Below are positions 16,472 to 24,029 of a DNA stretch of 42,555 nt, in pieces. This DNA comes from Ellagibacter isourolithinifaciens (lineage in GTDB: Bacteria; Actinomycetota; Coriobacteriia; Coriobacteriales; Eggerthellaceae), in NCBI RefSeq assembly GCF_008831035.1, contig NZ_WAJR01000018.1:1-42555 (forward strand). The letters run 5' to 3'. The position numbers and the translations under genes were made by a program. Each line of letters begins with the position of its first letter. Position 1 is the stretch's first letter. The notes under the pieces were generated by a model. The model saw nothing but the letters and a program-made list of their open reading frames with translations, did no database searches and had not been told where the DNA came from.

Positions 16472-17320
16472 ATGAACGTGTTCATTCCCGATGGCCGCAT
16501 CGACCAGTTCATTCTCGAAGACATGCCCTATATCGATCTTACGACCGAAGTCCTTGGCATCGGCGAGGAACCGGGGAAAATCGAGTACTTCACGCGCGAA
16601 GACTGCGTGCTTGCCGGTGTGGAGGAGGCCGCCCGCGTGCTCGGAAAGACGGGCGCGCGCGTCGTGTGGTCGCGTCGTTCGGGGGAGCGCCTCGCTGCGG
16701 GGGAGCCGTTCCTTCGCGCGGAGGGCACGGCGGCGGCGCTGCATATGGCGTGGAAGGTGTCGCTCAACCTGTGCGATCACCTGTCGGGCGTAGCGACCAA
16801 GACGCGCGCGATCGTGGACGCGGCGCACAGCGCGAACCCTGCATGCGAGGTGCTCACTACGCGCAAGAGCATGCCGGGCGTGAAAGACCTGCTCACGAAG
16901 GCGGTTACATGCGGCGGCGCCTTCCCACACCGTTTGGGCGCGTCCGAGACCGTGCTCGTGTTCGACCATCACATCACCTTCATGGGCGGCTTCGAGGCGT
17001 TCTTGGAGGCGCTTCCCGCCCTTCGTGGCCGCTGCGTGGAGAAGAAGCTGTTCGTGGAGGCGGGACCCGACGAGGCGCGTCGCCTCGCGAAAGCGGGCGT
17101 TGACGGCATCCAGCTCGACAAGCTGCCGGTGGACGATTTGGCAGCGCTCGTGCCCGAGCTGCGCGCGATCGACCCTCATCTCACGCTCATCGCGGCGGGC
17201 GGCATCAACCTGCAAAACGCTGCGGCCTATGCTGCGACGGGCGTTGACGGCCTGGCCACCACAGCGCCCTTCACCGCCAAGCCCATCGACATGAGCGTCC
17301 GCATGAAGCGAGCAGAATAG
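16472..17320 (+). CDS. modD: ModD-type pyrophosphorylase (282 aa)
   Basis: A NadC-family phosphoribosyltransferase-like protein of the ModD subfamily, found with molybdate transport genes and of uncertain reaction. Subfamily marks: the opening FIPDGRIDQFILEDMPYIDL followed by TTEVLGIGEEPGKIEYF; the NadC-like HLSGVATKTR; TTRKSMPGVKDL with the Lys of the phosphate site; GASETVLVFDHH; and the closing DGIQLDKL and IAAGGINLQNAAAYAATGVD. The ATG at 16472 has AAAGGA six bases before it, and the protein then has the family length. No modABC genes lie nearby, but a remnant of a molybdate-type regulator sits at 3.9-4.2 kb. Its leader RNA may control it. Confidence 0.85.
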   Translation: MNVFIPDGRIDQFILEDMPYIDLTTEVLGIGEEPGKIEYFTREDCVLAGVEEAARVLGKTGARVVWSRRSGERLAAGEPFLRAEGTAAALHMAWKVSLNLCDHLSGVATKTRAIVDAAHSANPACEVLTTRKSMPGVKDLLTKAVTCGGAFPHRLGASETVLVFDHHITFMGGFEAFLEALPALRGRCVEKKLFVEAGPDEARRLAKAGVDGIQLDKLPVDDLAALVPELRAIDPHLTLIAAGGINLQNAAAYAATGVDGLATTAPFTAKPIDMSVRMKRAE

Positions 17321-17445
17321 TCGCACGACTTCCCCTATGGCTTCACGCGGGGGCGTGTAGCGCGCATTTCCCCGTAAAATGCAAGTGCTTTCCAAAGTGC
17401 GGGGCAAATCTTGGGGCAAGCGGATGAAAAAGGACGAAAGTACGT

Positions 17446-17478
17446 TACACTGGTTACAACGCAAGCCGAAGTCGGCTT
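17446..17478 (+). promoter_or_regulatory. Possible promoter and operator of EF-G-like gene
   Basis: TACACT (17446-17451) may be a -10. A perfect palindrome AAGCCGA-AG-TCGGCTT (17463-17478) follows, covering about +5 to +21, the position of a repressor site. No clear -35. The remainder of the 254-bp interval up to the gene shows nothing else. Confidence 0.3.
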
Positions 17479-17574
17479 GACCAAGCGGTTCTTTGTGTGT
17501 GCAAGACTAAAAGTGGTTGTGCCTCAAAGATGCTCTTTCGGGCGCGGCCACGCAACGAAAGGTTGGTGGTCAAA

Positions 17575-19647
17575 ATGGCAGCTCCTGCCACTGAGCACGT
17601 GCGCAATGTCGTCCTGGTGGGTCAAGACGGCGCGGGGAAGACTTCGCTCGCTGAGGCGATGCTCTACGTCTCCGGCAAGACCCCGCGCATGGGTACGACA
17701 CACGACGGCAAGTCCTATCTCGACTACGACGCCGAGGAAATCAAGCGCAAGTTCACGATCGGCACCTCGATCGCCCCCATCCCGTACAAGGACTACAAGA
17801 TCAACGTGCTCGACACTTCGGGTCACCCCGACTTCATCTGCGACACGCTGTCCACCATGCAAGCTGCTGAAATGGCGCTTTTCGTGGTCGACGCCGTTGC
17901 GGGCCCACAGGTCATGACCACCAAGCTGTGGCGCGAGGCCGAGGGAATGCGCCTTTCGCGAGCCGTGTTCATCAACCATATCGACCGCGAGCATGCCGAC
18001 TTCGACATGGCCATGGCGACGCTCCACGCGCGTTTTGGCTCGCGTTTGGGCCCGGTCACCATCCCCATCGGGCAAGACGCTGACTTCAAGGGCGTCATCG
18101 ACATCATCCGCATGGAAGCCCGCTACTTCGGCGAGGGCGACGACTCCGAGCGCATCGAGCCCATTCCCGCCGAGTTCGCCGATGCTGCGCAGGCGGCCCG
18201 CGACAAGCTGTGCGACCTCGTGGCCGAGGCCGACGACGAGCTTATGATGAAGTATCTCGAAGGCGAGGAGCAGCTCACGCAAGACGAGCTCGAGTCGCTG
18301 CTCGACAAGGCCATCGCGCAGGAGCTGTTCATCCCCGTGTTCGTGGGCTCCACCATCATCAAGCAGGGTATTCAGGGGCTTATGGAAGACATCTGCACCT
18401 ACTTCCCGCACCCAAGGAGCCACGGCCGCTTCCAGATGGCCGACGGCACCTCCATCCCCATCGACGAGACGAACCGCCCTGCGGCCTTCGCCTTCAAGAC
18501 GCTCTCCGACCCGTTCGTGGGCCGCTTGAGCTTCCTTAAGGTGCTCTCGGGCGTGCTCGAGCCCGGCATGGAGCTCATCAACGCGCGCACGGGCAAGAAG
18601 GAGCGCCTTGGCCATCTCTACGTCATGATGGGCAAGGAAGCCACTGACGTGAAGAGCGCGAAAGCGGGCGACATCATCGTCGTGCCGAAGCTTGCCGAGA
18701 CGCGCACGGGCGACACGATTTCCCTTACCGGCGAGATTGCCGTCGATCCGCTGCCGCTGCCGGTGCCGCAGTACCCGGTCGCGATCGAGGCCGTCAACAA
18801 GAAGGAAGAGGACAAGCTCGGGACGTTCCTTGCCCGCGCGGCGGAAAACGACCCGTCGATTCATATCCAGCGCAATGAGGAAACGCATCAGACCGTGCTC
18901 ACCGCGATGGGCGACACACAGGTTGACATGCTCGTTTCCCGCTGTAAGGAGCAGACGGGCGTTGAGGTTCGCCTCGTGACGGTGCGCATCCCGTATCGCG
19001 AGACCATCCGCAAGACCGCCGAGGCCGAGGGCCGTCACAAGAAGCAGACGGGCGGTGCCGGGCAGTTCGGCGACTGCTGGTTGCGCATCTCCCCGAACCC
19101 GGGGGCGGGCTACGAGTTCGTCGACGAGATTAAGGGTGGCGCTATCCCCGGCGGCCTTATTCCCGCGGTCGATAAGGGCGTGCAGGAGACCATGAAGGAA
19201 GGCGTGCTCGCTGGGTACCCGATGGTCGACATCAAGGTCGCCGTGTTCGACGGCAGCTACCATTCCGTCGACTCCAACGAGATGGCGTTCAAGACCGCCG
19301 CGCGCATCGGTTTCCGCGCCGCGTGCGACCAGGCCGATCCTGTGCTGCTCGAGCCGATGGCCGACATGGAGATCACGGTGGGCGAGGACTATGCGGGTCC
19401 GGTTATGGGCGATATCTCCACGCGCCGCGGCCGCATCGTCGGCACCGACTCCAACGACGAGGGCGAGACGGTGATCATCGTGCGCGTGCCCTACGCCGAG
19501 ATCGTGAAGTACACGAAGGATTTGCGCTCGATCACACGCGGCTCGGGCTCGTACAGCATCCAGCTCAACGGCTACGAGCAGGCGCCTGCCGACGTCACGA
19601 AGAAGCTCGTGGAGGAATACCAAGCTTCAAGGGCTGCAGGGAATTAA
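17575..19647 (+). CDS. EF-G-like translational GTPase (690 aa)
   Basis: A paralogue of elongation factor G (FusA2-like), with five EF-G domains. G1 is GQDGAGKTS (residues 16-24, against GHIDAGKTT in true EF-G), G3 is DTSGH (about 81-85) and G4 is NHID (134-137) where NKxD is usual. Domain IV carries QTGGAGQFGDCWLRI, close to the standard ribosome-contacting motif, and the C-terminal domain includes RRGRIVGTDS. The ATG at 17575 was chosen because AAAGG lies 13 bases before it and the protein then begins just before the G domain. It stands alone, not in the str operon. Such paralogues act in ribosome recycling, stress or antibiotic protection, or have unknown roles; which one cannot be read from sequence. 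Confidence 0.88.
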   Translation: MAAPATEHVRNVVLVGQDGAGKTSLAEAMLYVSGKTPRMGTTHDGKSYLDYDAEEIKRKFTIGTSIAPIPYKDYKINVLDTSGHPDFICDTLSTMQAAEMALFVVDAVAGPQVMTTKLWREAEGMRLSRAVFINHIDREHADFDMAMATLHARFGSRLGPVTIPIGQDADFKGVIDIIRMEARYFGEGDDSERIEPIPAEFADAAQAARDKLCDLVAEADDELMMKYLEGEEQLTQDELESLLDKAIAQELFIPVFVGSTIIKQGIQGLMEDICTYFPHPRSHGRFQMADGTSIPIDETNRPAAFAFKTLSDPFVGRLSFLKVLSGVLEPGMELINARTGKKERLGHLYVMMGKEATDVKSAKAGDIIVVPKLAETRTGDTISLTGEIAVDPLPLPVPQYPVAIEAVNKKEEDKLGTFLARAAENDPSIHIQRNEETHQTVLTAMGDTQVDMLVSRCKEQTGVEVRLVTVRIPYRETIRKTAEAEGRHKKQTGGAGQFGDCWLRISPNPGAGYEFVDEIKGGAIPGGLIPAVDKGVQETMKEGVLAGYPMVDIKVAVFDGSYHSVDSNEMAFKTAARIGFRAACDQADPVLLEPMADMEITVGEDYAGPVMGDISTRRGRIVGTDSNDEGETVIIVRVPYAEIVKYTKDLRSITRGSGSYSIQLNGYEQAPADVTKKLVEEYQASRAAGN

Positions 19648-19691
19648 AGACGCTACCGCGTCCAACAGACGCGAGGCGGCGCTTGCGCAAC

Positions 19692-19728
19692 AAGGGGGTC
19701 GACGGCTATTACGCCGCCGGCCCCCTTT
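19692..19728 (+). terminator. Terminator after EF-G-like gene
   Basis: AAGGGGG with CGaCGGC pairs with GCCGcCG and CCCCCTT around a six-base loop, followed by TTT. Good rho-independent form. Confidence 0.7.
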
Positions 19729-20028
19729 GCGTGTGCAGGGAAGCCGCCCGGGTAGGAGGCGCGTCGGCTTTCCCCTTCGTCCGCTTTTCTTTCGCGTTCC
19801 CCATTCGCTTATCTGTTCAGTCCTTTTCTCATGCCCTCAGGGCAAATTCGTCCTTTCGCTTCAGGGCCCACGGCCAAGTCAACCCGTCGATTCGACCCTG
19901 CGGGTTGAGGTCGATTGCGCGCTTTCGGGTAGTCTATCGTGCGCATGTTCACGCTTTTGAGGGAAAGCGTGTCTGTTTTTGCGCATTCGCGCGATGTGGA
20001 GTCAAAAGAATAGTTGAAGGGGATGGTC
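19729..20028 (+). promoter_or_regulatory. Upstream region of SpoVA-like gene
   Basis: About 300 bp without a gene. Contains TCAACCCG (19879-19886) and CGGGTTGA (19901-19908), an 8-bp inverted repeat with a 14-base spacer, about 120 bp upstream of the start. No clear promoter hexamers. Confidence 0.25.
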
Positions 20029-20991
20029 ATGAAACCATACAAGACAGTTATCTACAGCTTCCTGGTGGGCGGCACCTTCGCGCTCATCGCCCAGGCGATC
20101 CTCACGTTCTGGCAGACCGTGCTCGCAGGCACGCCGATGGCGTTCTTCATGGGCGGCGCTACGCTTATCAGCATGGGCGTGATCGGCTGCATCCTGGGCG
20201 GCCTTGCGTGCTATCAGTACGTCGAGGAATGGGCGACGTTCGGCGCGCTGCTCCCGTTCTCCGGCTTCGCGATGGCGGTCGGCATGAAGGCCGTGGGTCC
20301 CTGGACGAAGAACAACGAGAAGATGGGCAAGTGCATCTGGAACTGTGTGTGGTTCGTCGTGTGGTTCAACGTGCTGTTCGCCGCTATCTGCATCGTGATT
20401 GGCTGGATCTGCGGCACGGTCGGGTTCAATAACAACCTCGGCGTCGCAAAGACCGAGGGCGGCATGCTGTTTGTGTACGCGTTCCTCGTGGGCGGCCTGC
20501 TTGCTGCGTTCTTCCAGATTCTGTTCGTGTGCCTGAAGAAGGTCACCAAGAAGGTCACCCCGCTCCACATCCTGATCACGGCATGGATGTTGGGCGCAAT
20601 CTTCGCGCCCTTTGGAATTTCCGGTGCGCTCGCCAACTTCTCCGGCGAGGGCTTCTCCGTCATGATCACGGTCGGCGGCTACAACATGTTCAACGTGGGC
20701 ATCGAGCTCGCTGCGGGCAACCTCGCAGGCGCCGGCGTGCACCTGGGATCGTTCCTGCTTGCGGTCGCCGGCCTTGCCATCACCGCGCTGTTCACCTTCT
20801 TCATCTACAACTGGACGTTTGGTCGCAAACCGCTCGAGCAGGTTCATGCCGAGAAGGCGCTGAACTCGCTGAAGGAGCTCGGCTACGACGCCTCCATGGT
20901 GAAGAAAATCGACAAGGAAGAGCTCGAGGGCTACGACGCCACCAAGAACAGCGGCGTGCCTGCAGGTATGTGCGAGGCGGTGAAGGCTTAA
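20029..20991 (+). CDS. Duplicated SpoVA-like membrane protein (320 aa)
   Basis: An integral membrane protein of two tandem SpoVA-like units. Unit 1 starts at YSFLVGGTFALIAQAIL and includes VIGCILGGLACYQYVEEWAT and LLPFSGFAMAVGMKAVGPW; unit 2 repeats the layout with YAFLVGGLLAAFFQILFVCL, TPLHILITAWMLGAIFAPFG and VMITVGGYNMFNVGIELAAG. In spore formers SpoVAC and SpoVAEb (one unit each) form the channel that moves dipicolinate. No other spore gene is seen here and Coriobacteriia do not sporulate, so a different cargo is expected. The C-terminal 65 residues are soluble and charged (from NSLKELGYDASMVKKIDKEE). The ATG at 20029 follows GAAGGGG at six bases. Family call from motif layout, moderately confident. 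Confidence 0.68.
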   Translation: MKPYKTVIYSFLVGGTFALIAQAILTFWQTVLAGTPMAFFMGGATLISMGVIGCILGGLACYQYVEEWATFGALLPFSGFAMAVGMKAVGPWTKNNEKMGKCIWNCVWFVVWFNVLFAAICIVIGWICGTVGFNNNLGVAKTEGGMLFVYAFLVGGLLAAFFQILFVCLKKVTKKVTPLHILITAWMLGAIFAPFGISGALANFSGEGFSVMITVGGYNMFNVGIELAAGNLAGAGVHLGSFLLAVAGLAITALFTFFIYNWTFGRKPLEQVHAEKALNSLKELGYDASMVKKIDKEELEGYDATKNSGVPAGMCEAVKA

Positions 20992-21328
20992 GCGACCGCT
21001 TTTCGTACGACGGCTGCGCGGCGTGCGTACCTTGCAACTCGCGCTGTTGGAGTGCGTTTCGTGATGCGCCTTGCTTTGCGTTTCACCTTGACGGGCTTTC
21101 CTCGTACGGAGGGAGGCCCGTTATGCTTTTGCGCCTCATCGTGGGCCTGCCAACCTGTTAGGCTTCGCACCAGATGGGGGCTACGACACGATTCTCGCAA
21201 GCGGTAACGGGAAGCGCGCTGATTTCTGGACGCTTGCTTTATACTGGTTAGCACTATTTTCGTAGTTCGCTCGCGTCGAGCGCTGGTTTTGCCTCATTGC
21301 GCCGCCGCGATGCCTTAAGGAGTGGGAA
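20992..21328 (+). other. Intergenic: terminator and promoter
   Basis: ACGGGC (21091-21096) with CTTTCCTC-type bases pairs with GAGGGAGGCCCGT (about 21109-21121), G-U pairs included, followed by TATGCTTTT: probable terminator of the SpoVA-like gene. Further on, TATACT in CTTTATACTGG (about 21240) is a likely -10 of the small membrane protein gene. Nothing else recognised. Confidence 0.45.
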
Positions 21329-21622
21329 ATGGCAAAGGGAATGAGCAAGAAGGAGCGCAAGCTCCGCGAGGAAATCGCCGAGCTCGAGCAAAAGAAAACG
21401 CGCGGCTTCATGCAGACGGCAGGCGGCATCATTATCTTCGTGCTGTTCCTGATCATCCGCCAGGTCTTGGTAGCGAACGGCATGTTCGACCCCGAGACGG
21501 TTGCGGCGAGCGTAGTCACTTATGCGATTGCGGTTGTAGCGGCCGGCTTCGTCGGCATCGGCGCCTATCATTATTCCAGGGCGAAGACGAAAATCGGCGA
21601 TTTGCAATCTCGCATCAAGTAG
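21329..21622 (+). CDS. Small membrane protein with basic coiled-coil N-terminus (97 aa)
   Basis: No known family recognised. Residues 1-24 (MAKGMSKKERKLREEIAELE onward) are a charged helix likely to form a coiled coil; two membrane helices follow (TAGGIIIFVLFLIIRQVLVA and AASVVTYAIAVVAAGFVGIG), and the tail YHYSRAKTKIGDLQSRIK is basic. AAGGAG sits eight bases before the ATG. Both charged ends should lie in the cytoplasm. It is transcribed alone and ends in front of a strong shared terminator. Confidence 0.75.
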   Translation: MAKGMSKKERKLREEIAELEQKKTRGFMQTAGGIIIFVLFLIIRQVLVANGMFDPETVAASVVTYAIAVVAAGFVGIGAYHYSRAKTKIGDLQSRIK

Positions 21623-21725
21623 ACGCGCCCGCTTCACGTGAGGGTGGGGCCGTCGGGCAGATGGACGGGAATGCGCGCCTCGTGGCGCCTTGCTCAAGGT
21701 TACAGTTAGGAACTACATAAAATGA

Positions 21726-21770
21726 GAAAGCCCCGCGTCCTTCGCAAAAGCGGATGGATGCGGGGCTTTC
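21726..21770. terminator. Bidirectional terminator between convergent genes
   Basis: A perfect 11-bp stem, GAAAGCCCCGC (21726-21736) and GCGGGGCTTTC (21760-21770), with T runs on the 3' arm of each strand. It serves the small membrane protein gene and the FKBP gene. Confidence 0.75.
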
Positions 21771-21792
21771 GGGCTCGCGATGCGTGCGGCGG

Positions 21793-22221
21793 TTAGTCTG
21801 CGACTTCCACCAGGGTGATCTCGAAGGTGAGCGCCTGGCCTGCCAACTCGTGGTTCATGTCGAAACTAACGGAGTCGTCGGTCACTTCCACAACGCGTGC
21901 GGGGAAGGGCGCCGAACTGCCCGAGCGCAGGTAGATGGTCTGTCCTATAGGCAGCTGATCGGCATTGGGAACATTCGAGCGCGGCATCTTCTGCACGAGC
22001 GCCGGGTTGTGCTCGCCATATGCCTCGGCGGGTTCGAGGCGAACTGTCTTGGTCTCGCCAACCTCCATGTCGCGCACAGCCTTGTCGAAGCCGGGGATCA
22101 TCTGGCCTGCCATGCAAGTGAACTCGAGCGGCTCGCCGCGGTCGTAGGACGAATCGAACTGCGTGCCGTCGTCGAGCGTGCCTTTGTAGTGGGTCTTCAC
22201 CTTTTTGCCTTCATTGCTCAT
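21793..22221 (-). CDS. SlyD/SlpA-like FKBP peptidyl-prolyl isomerase (142 aa)
   Basis: A cis-trans prolyl isomerase and chaperone. The FKBP core is split in the usual SlyD way: VKTHYKGTLDDGTQFDSSYD, GEPLEFTCMAGQMIPGFDKA and VGETKTVRLEPAEAYGEH come first, then the inserted flap (IF) domain MPRSNVPNADQLPIGQTIYL through FDMNHELAG, then LTFEITLVEV. There is no His-rich nickel-binding tail, which is closer to SlpA-type proteins. The ATG at 22221 follows GAGGAGA; an upstream in-frame ATG lacks one. Cytoplasmic, no signal peptide. Confidence 0.9.
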   Translation of the reverse strand: MSNEGKKVKTHYKGTLDDGTQFDSSYDRGEPLEFTCMAGQMIPGFDKAVRDMEVGETKTVRLEPAEAYGEHNPALVQKMPRSNVPNADQLPIGQTIYLRSGSSAPFPARVVEVTDDSVSFDMNHELAGQALTFEITLVEVAD

Positions 22222-22276
22222 GAAGCACATCTCCTCTCGGTCTGAAAAGCGTTAGCTGTCAGTCTATCTGAAGTGC

Positions 22277-22297
22277 GCGGCCAAGGCCACCGGCCGC
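22277..22297 (-). terminator. Weak hairpin after glutamate-cysteine ligase gene
   Basis: GCGGCC pairs with GGCCGC around nine bases, extendable with flanking GCGC. No T tract, so its role as terminator is uncertain. Confidence 0.3.
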
Positions 22298-22331
22298 TGC
22301 GCCTGATTCCCGAGCCTCGCAATGCGTCGTG

Positions 22332-23618
22332 CTATTCCCGATCGGCGAGCGTCGTTCGCGCGGCGACGAGTTTCTCGAGCGGCTCGAGAAAACCTCGCTC
22401 GTTGTCGGAAAGCCCAGCTCGTGCGGCGGCCATCACTTCGTCGGCGAACTCGGCTGCCGACCTGCCGTAGATCTCGCCCGCATAGCCTCGTTCCTGCAGC
22501 GAGTTCTTCGCTTGCTCGATGTCGTTTGCCGCGATGCCCTCGAAAAGCCTCTCCACGCGCGTCAGGCTCTCCTCGCAGTAGAAAATTCCCTTCACGAGCG
22601 CGGCGTACGCGACAACGTAGGGCACGGGCATCGCGTCGGCGGGGCGAATCTCGAGGTAAGTCTTTAGCCGCACGTCGGGAAACACCATCGACAGCGCGTG
22701 CTCGACCTCGGCGCGGCTCATGGGACGCTCAGCATAAATCTCGCTGAAGCGGCGGGAATCCTCGCGCCAGCCGCCCTGCCCGTCGGGCACGAGAATCGCC
22801 GGCGTGTCGTAGACCCAGCGCGCATAATCGCGCAGCGTGAACGAGCCCTCGACAGCGCCCGGCACGATGCCGCAGCGCTCGGGATCGCAGTGCTGCCAAA
22901 TCTCGGTGCGCACCATGCGGTGAGTGCGCGGCGCACCTTCGAAGATGGGGGAGTTGTCGCAGATAAGCGACAGGACCGGCGAGAGCGCGCTCGCGACGCG
23001 ATACTTGCGCACGCAGTCGTCGGCGCTCGTGTAGTCGATGCTCACCTGCGTCGATGCGCTTCCTCGCATCATGCAGGGCCCGAAGGGGCTCACGCTACCG
23101 AGGTAGCGATTCATGTACTCGTAGCGCTGCTTGGGGATAAGCTCCAGGCTCGTCGCGCGCGCCGTGGGATGATAGCCCGACTTCGCAAGTTTCGCGCGCT
23201 TCGGCGCGAGCACGCCGCAAAGCTTCTCCTCAAATTGCTCGAAGCACGCTTTCGCGCTGGCCAGTTCATGAAAAGGACCTGCGGAAAGTTCCACCTGAGC
23301 GGCGGGTTCGATGGTCACCGCCTCGCCGGGGCGCGCTACGCCCAAAAGGTCGCCCTCAGCGTCGTAGGTTGCTTGCGGGTAATCGGCGCGCAGCACCTCG
23401 AGCGCGCTCTGGATGCCGTCTTCGCCCGAGTAGTTCACTGGCGAGCTGTCCTCGCGAACGATGATGTGCTCGAGTTCGATGCCGAGCGCGCCTTCGTCAG
23501 CTATGCACCCGCTTTCGATAAACGCCGCGATTGCGTCGACGTTGCGATCGTACATCTCCATACCGTTCACGGGGGAATTTTGCGCGTCTGATGCCTGGTC
23601 ACTGGCCTGTTCATTCAT
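22332..23618 (-). CDS. Glutamate-cysteine ligase family protein (428 aa)
   Basis: A carboxylate-amine ligase of the GCS2 type (plant-like GshA/EgtA group), expected to join glutamate and cysteine with ATP as the first step of glutathione- or gamma-glutamylcysteine-type thiol formation. Visible blocks: LGIELEHIIV (ATP/Mg site with conserved Glu), AAQVELSAGPF, MNRYLGSVSPFGPCMMRGSA followed by STQVSIDY, NSPIFEGAPRTHRMVRTEIW, and TYLEIRPADAMPVPY. The ATG at 23618 follows AAGGAG; the frame extends further upstream, but that part is not protein-like. No gshB or egtB neighbour is present, so the final product is open. Divergent from the arg operon. Confidence 0.83.
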   Translation of the reverse strand: MNEQASDQASDAQNSPVNGMEMYDRNVDAIAAFIESGCIADEGALGIELEHIIVREDSSPVNYSGEDGIQSALEVLRADYPQATYDAEGDLLGVARPGEAVTIEPAAQVELSAGPFHELASAKACFEQFEEKLCGVLAPKRAKLAKSGYHPTARATSLELIPKQRYEYMNRYLGSVSPFGPCMMRGSASTQVSIDYTSADDCVRKYRVASALSPVLSLICDNSPIFEGAPRTHRMVRTEIWQHCDPERCGIVPGAVEGSFTLRDYARWVYDTPAILVPDGQGGWREDSRRFSEIYAERPMSRAEVEHALSMVFPDVRLKTYLEIRPADAMPVPYVVAYAALVKGIFYCEESLTRVERLFEGIAANDIEQAKNSLQERGYAGEIYGRSAAEFADEVMAAARAGLSDNERGFLEPLEKLVAARTTLADRE

Positions 23619-24029
23619 GGTTTGGCTCCTTGGCCTAAAAAAGTGGTGCAAACCCCAGCGGGTTTGTATAAAATAATTTCGCCGCACATCGTAGCACGTT
23701 GCGGCGACAGAATTGGGCATGTATCGAAAACGAGGACGAATCGTGAACTTGGGCATTCTGAATAGCAAGGCGCTCGCCGCTTCTTTTGCTGTCATGTCCC
23801 GACGACGTCCTTTGCGCGACGGCAAAGCCTCGCGCCGTGCCGCTTCGCGCGTTTCTTCTCTGTAACTTTTTCGCGTCCTCTTTGGACGGGAACCCCCTTT
23901 CATTACTATTGTCCGTGCGCTTCGCTCTATGCGTATCGCGTGCATCGCCGCAGCTAGCATCGCTGACGGCCGGGCTCGTTGTTCGCATATCTGCAGGCGC
24001 GGGAACCAATTCGATAAGGAATCGACATT
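23619..24029. promoter_or_regulatory. Divergent control region gshA-like / argC
   Basis: A 411-bp spacer. CAAACCC (23649-23655) and GGGTTTG (23660-23666) form a 7-bp hairpin with a four-base loop; on the minus strand it is followed after six bases by a run of six T, a possible attenuator in the ligase leader. On the plus strand TATAAAAT at 23667-23674 may be a -10 for the arg transcript. A short Arg-rich frame follows (see separate entry). No clear ArgR box was recognised. Confidence 0.35.
23743..23865 (+). CDS. Possible Arg-rich leader peptide of arg operon (40 aa)
   Basis: A GTG at 23743, seven bases after GAGGA, opens a 40-codon frame ending in TAA at 23863-23865; an in-frame ATG lies eight codons upstream. 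The peptide includes MSRRRPLRDGKASRRAASR, with three Arg codons in a row and seven Arg in all. It lies about 165 bp before argC and downstream of a possible -10. An Arg-rich leader could sense charged tRNA-Arg by ribosome stalling. Caution: GC-rich DNA yields Arg-rich frames by chance, and no clean terminator/antiterminator pair follows. Confidence 0.25.
   Translation: MNLGILNSKALAASFAVMSRRRPLRDGKASRRAASRVSSL

Noticed and set aside
17524-19623. Nearly 700-codon open frame antisense to the EF-G-like gene
   Set aside because: Its amino acid content is dominated by His, Arg, Val and Ala as expected from the complement of GC-rich codons; there is no ribosome site or family resemblance. The same holds for long antisense frames opposite the ABC gene (8672-10123) and the first PBP gene (32040-34346).
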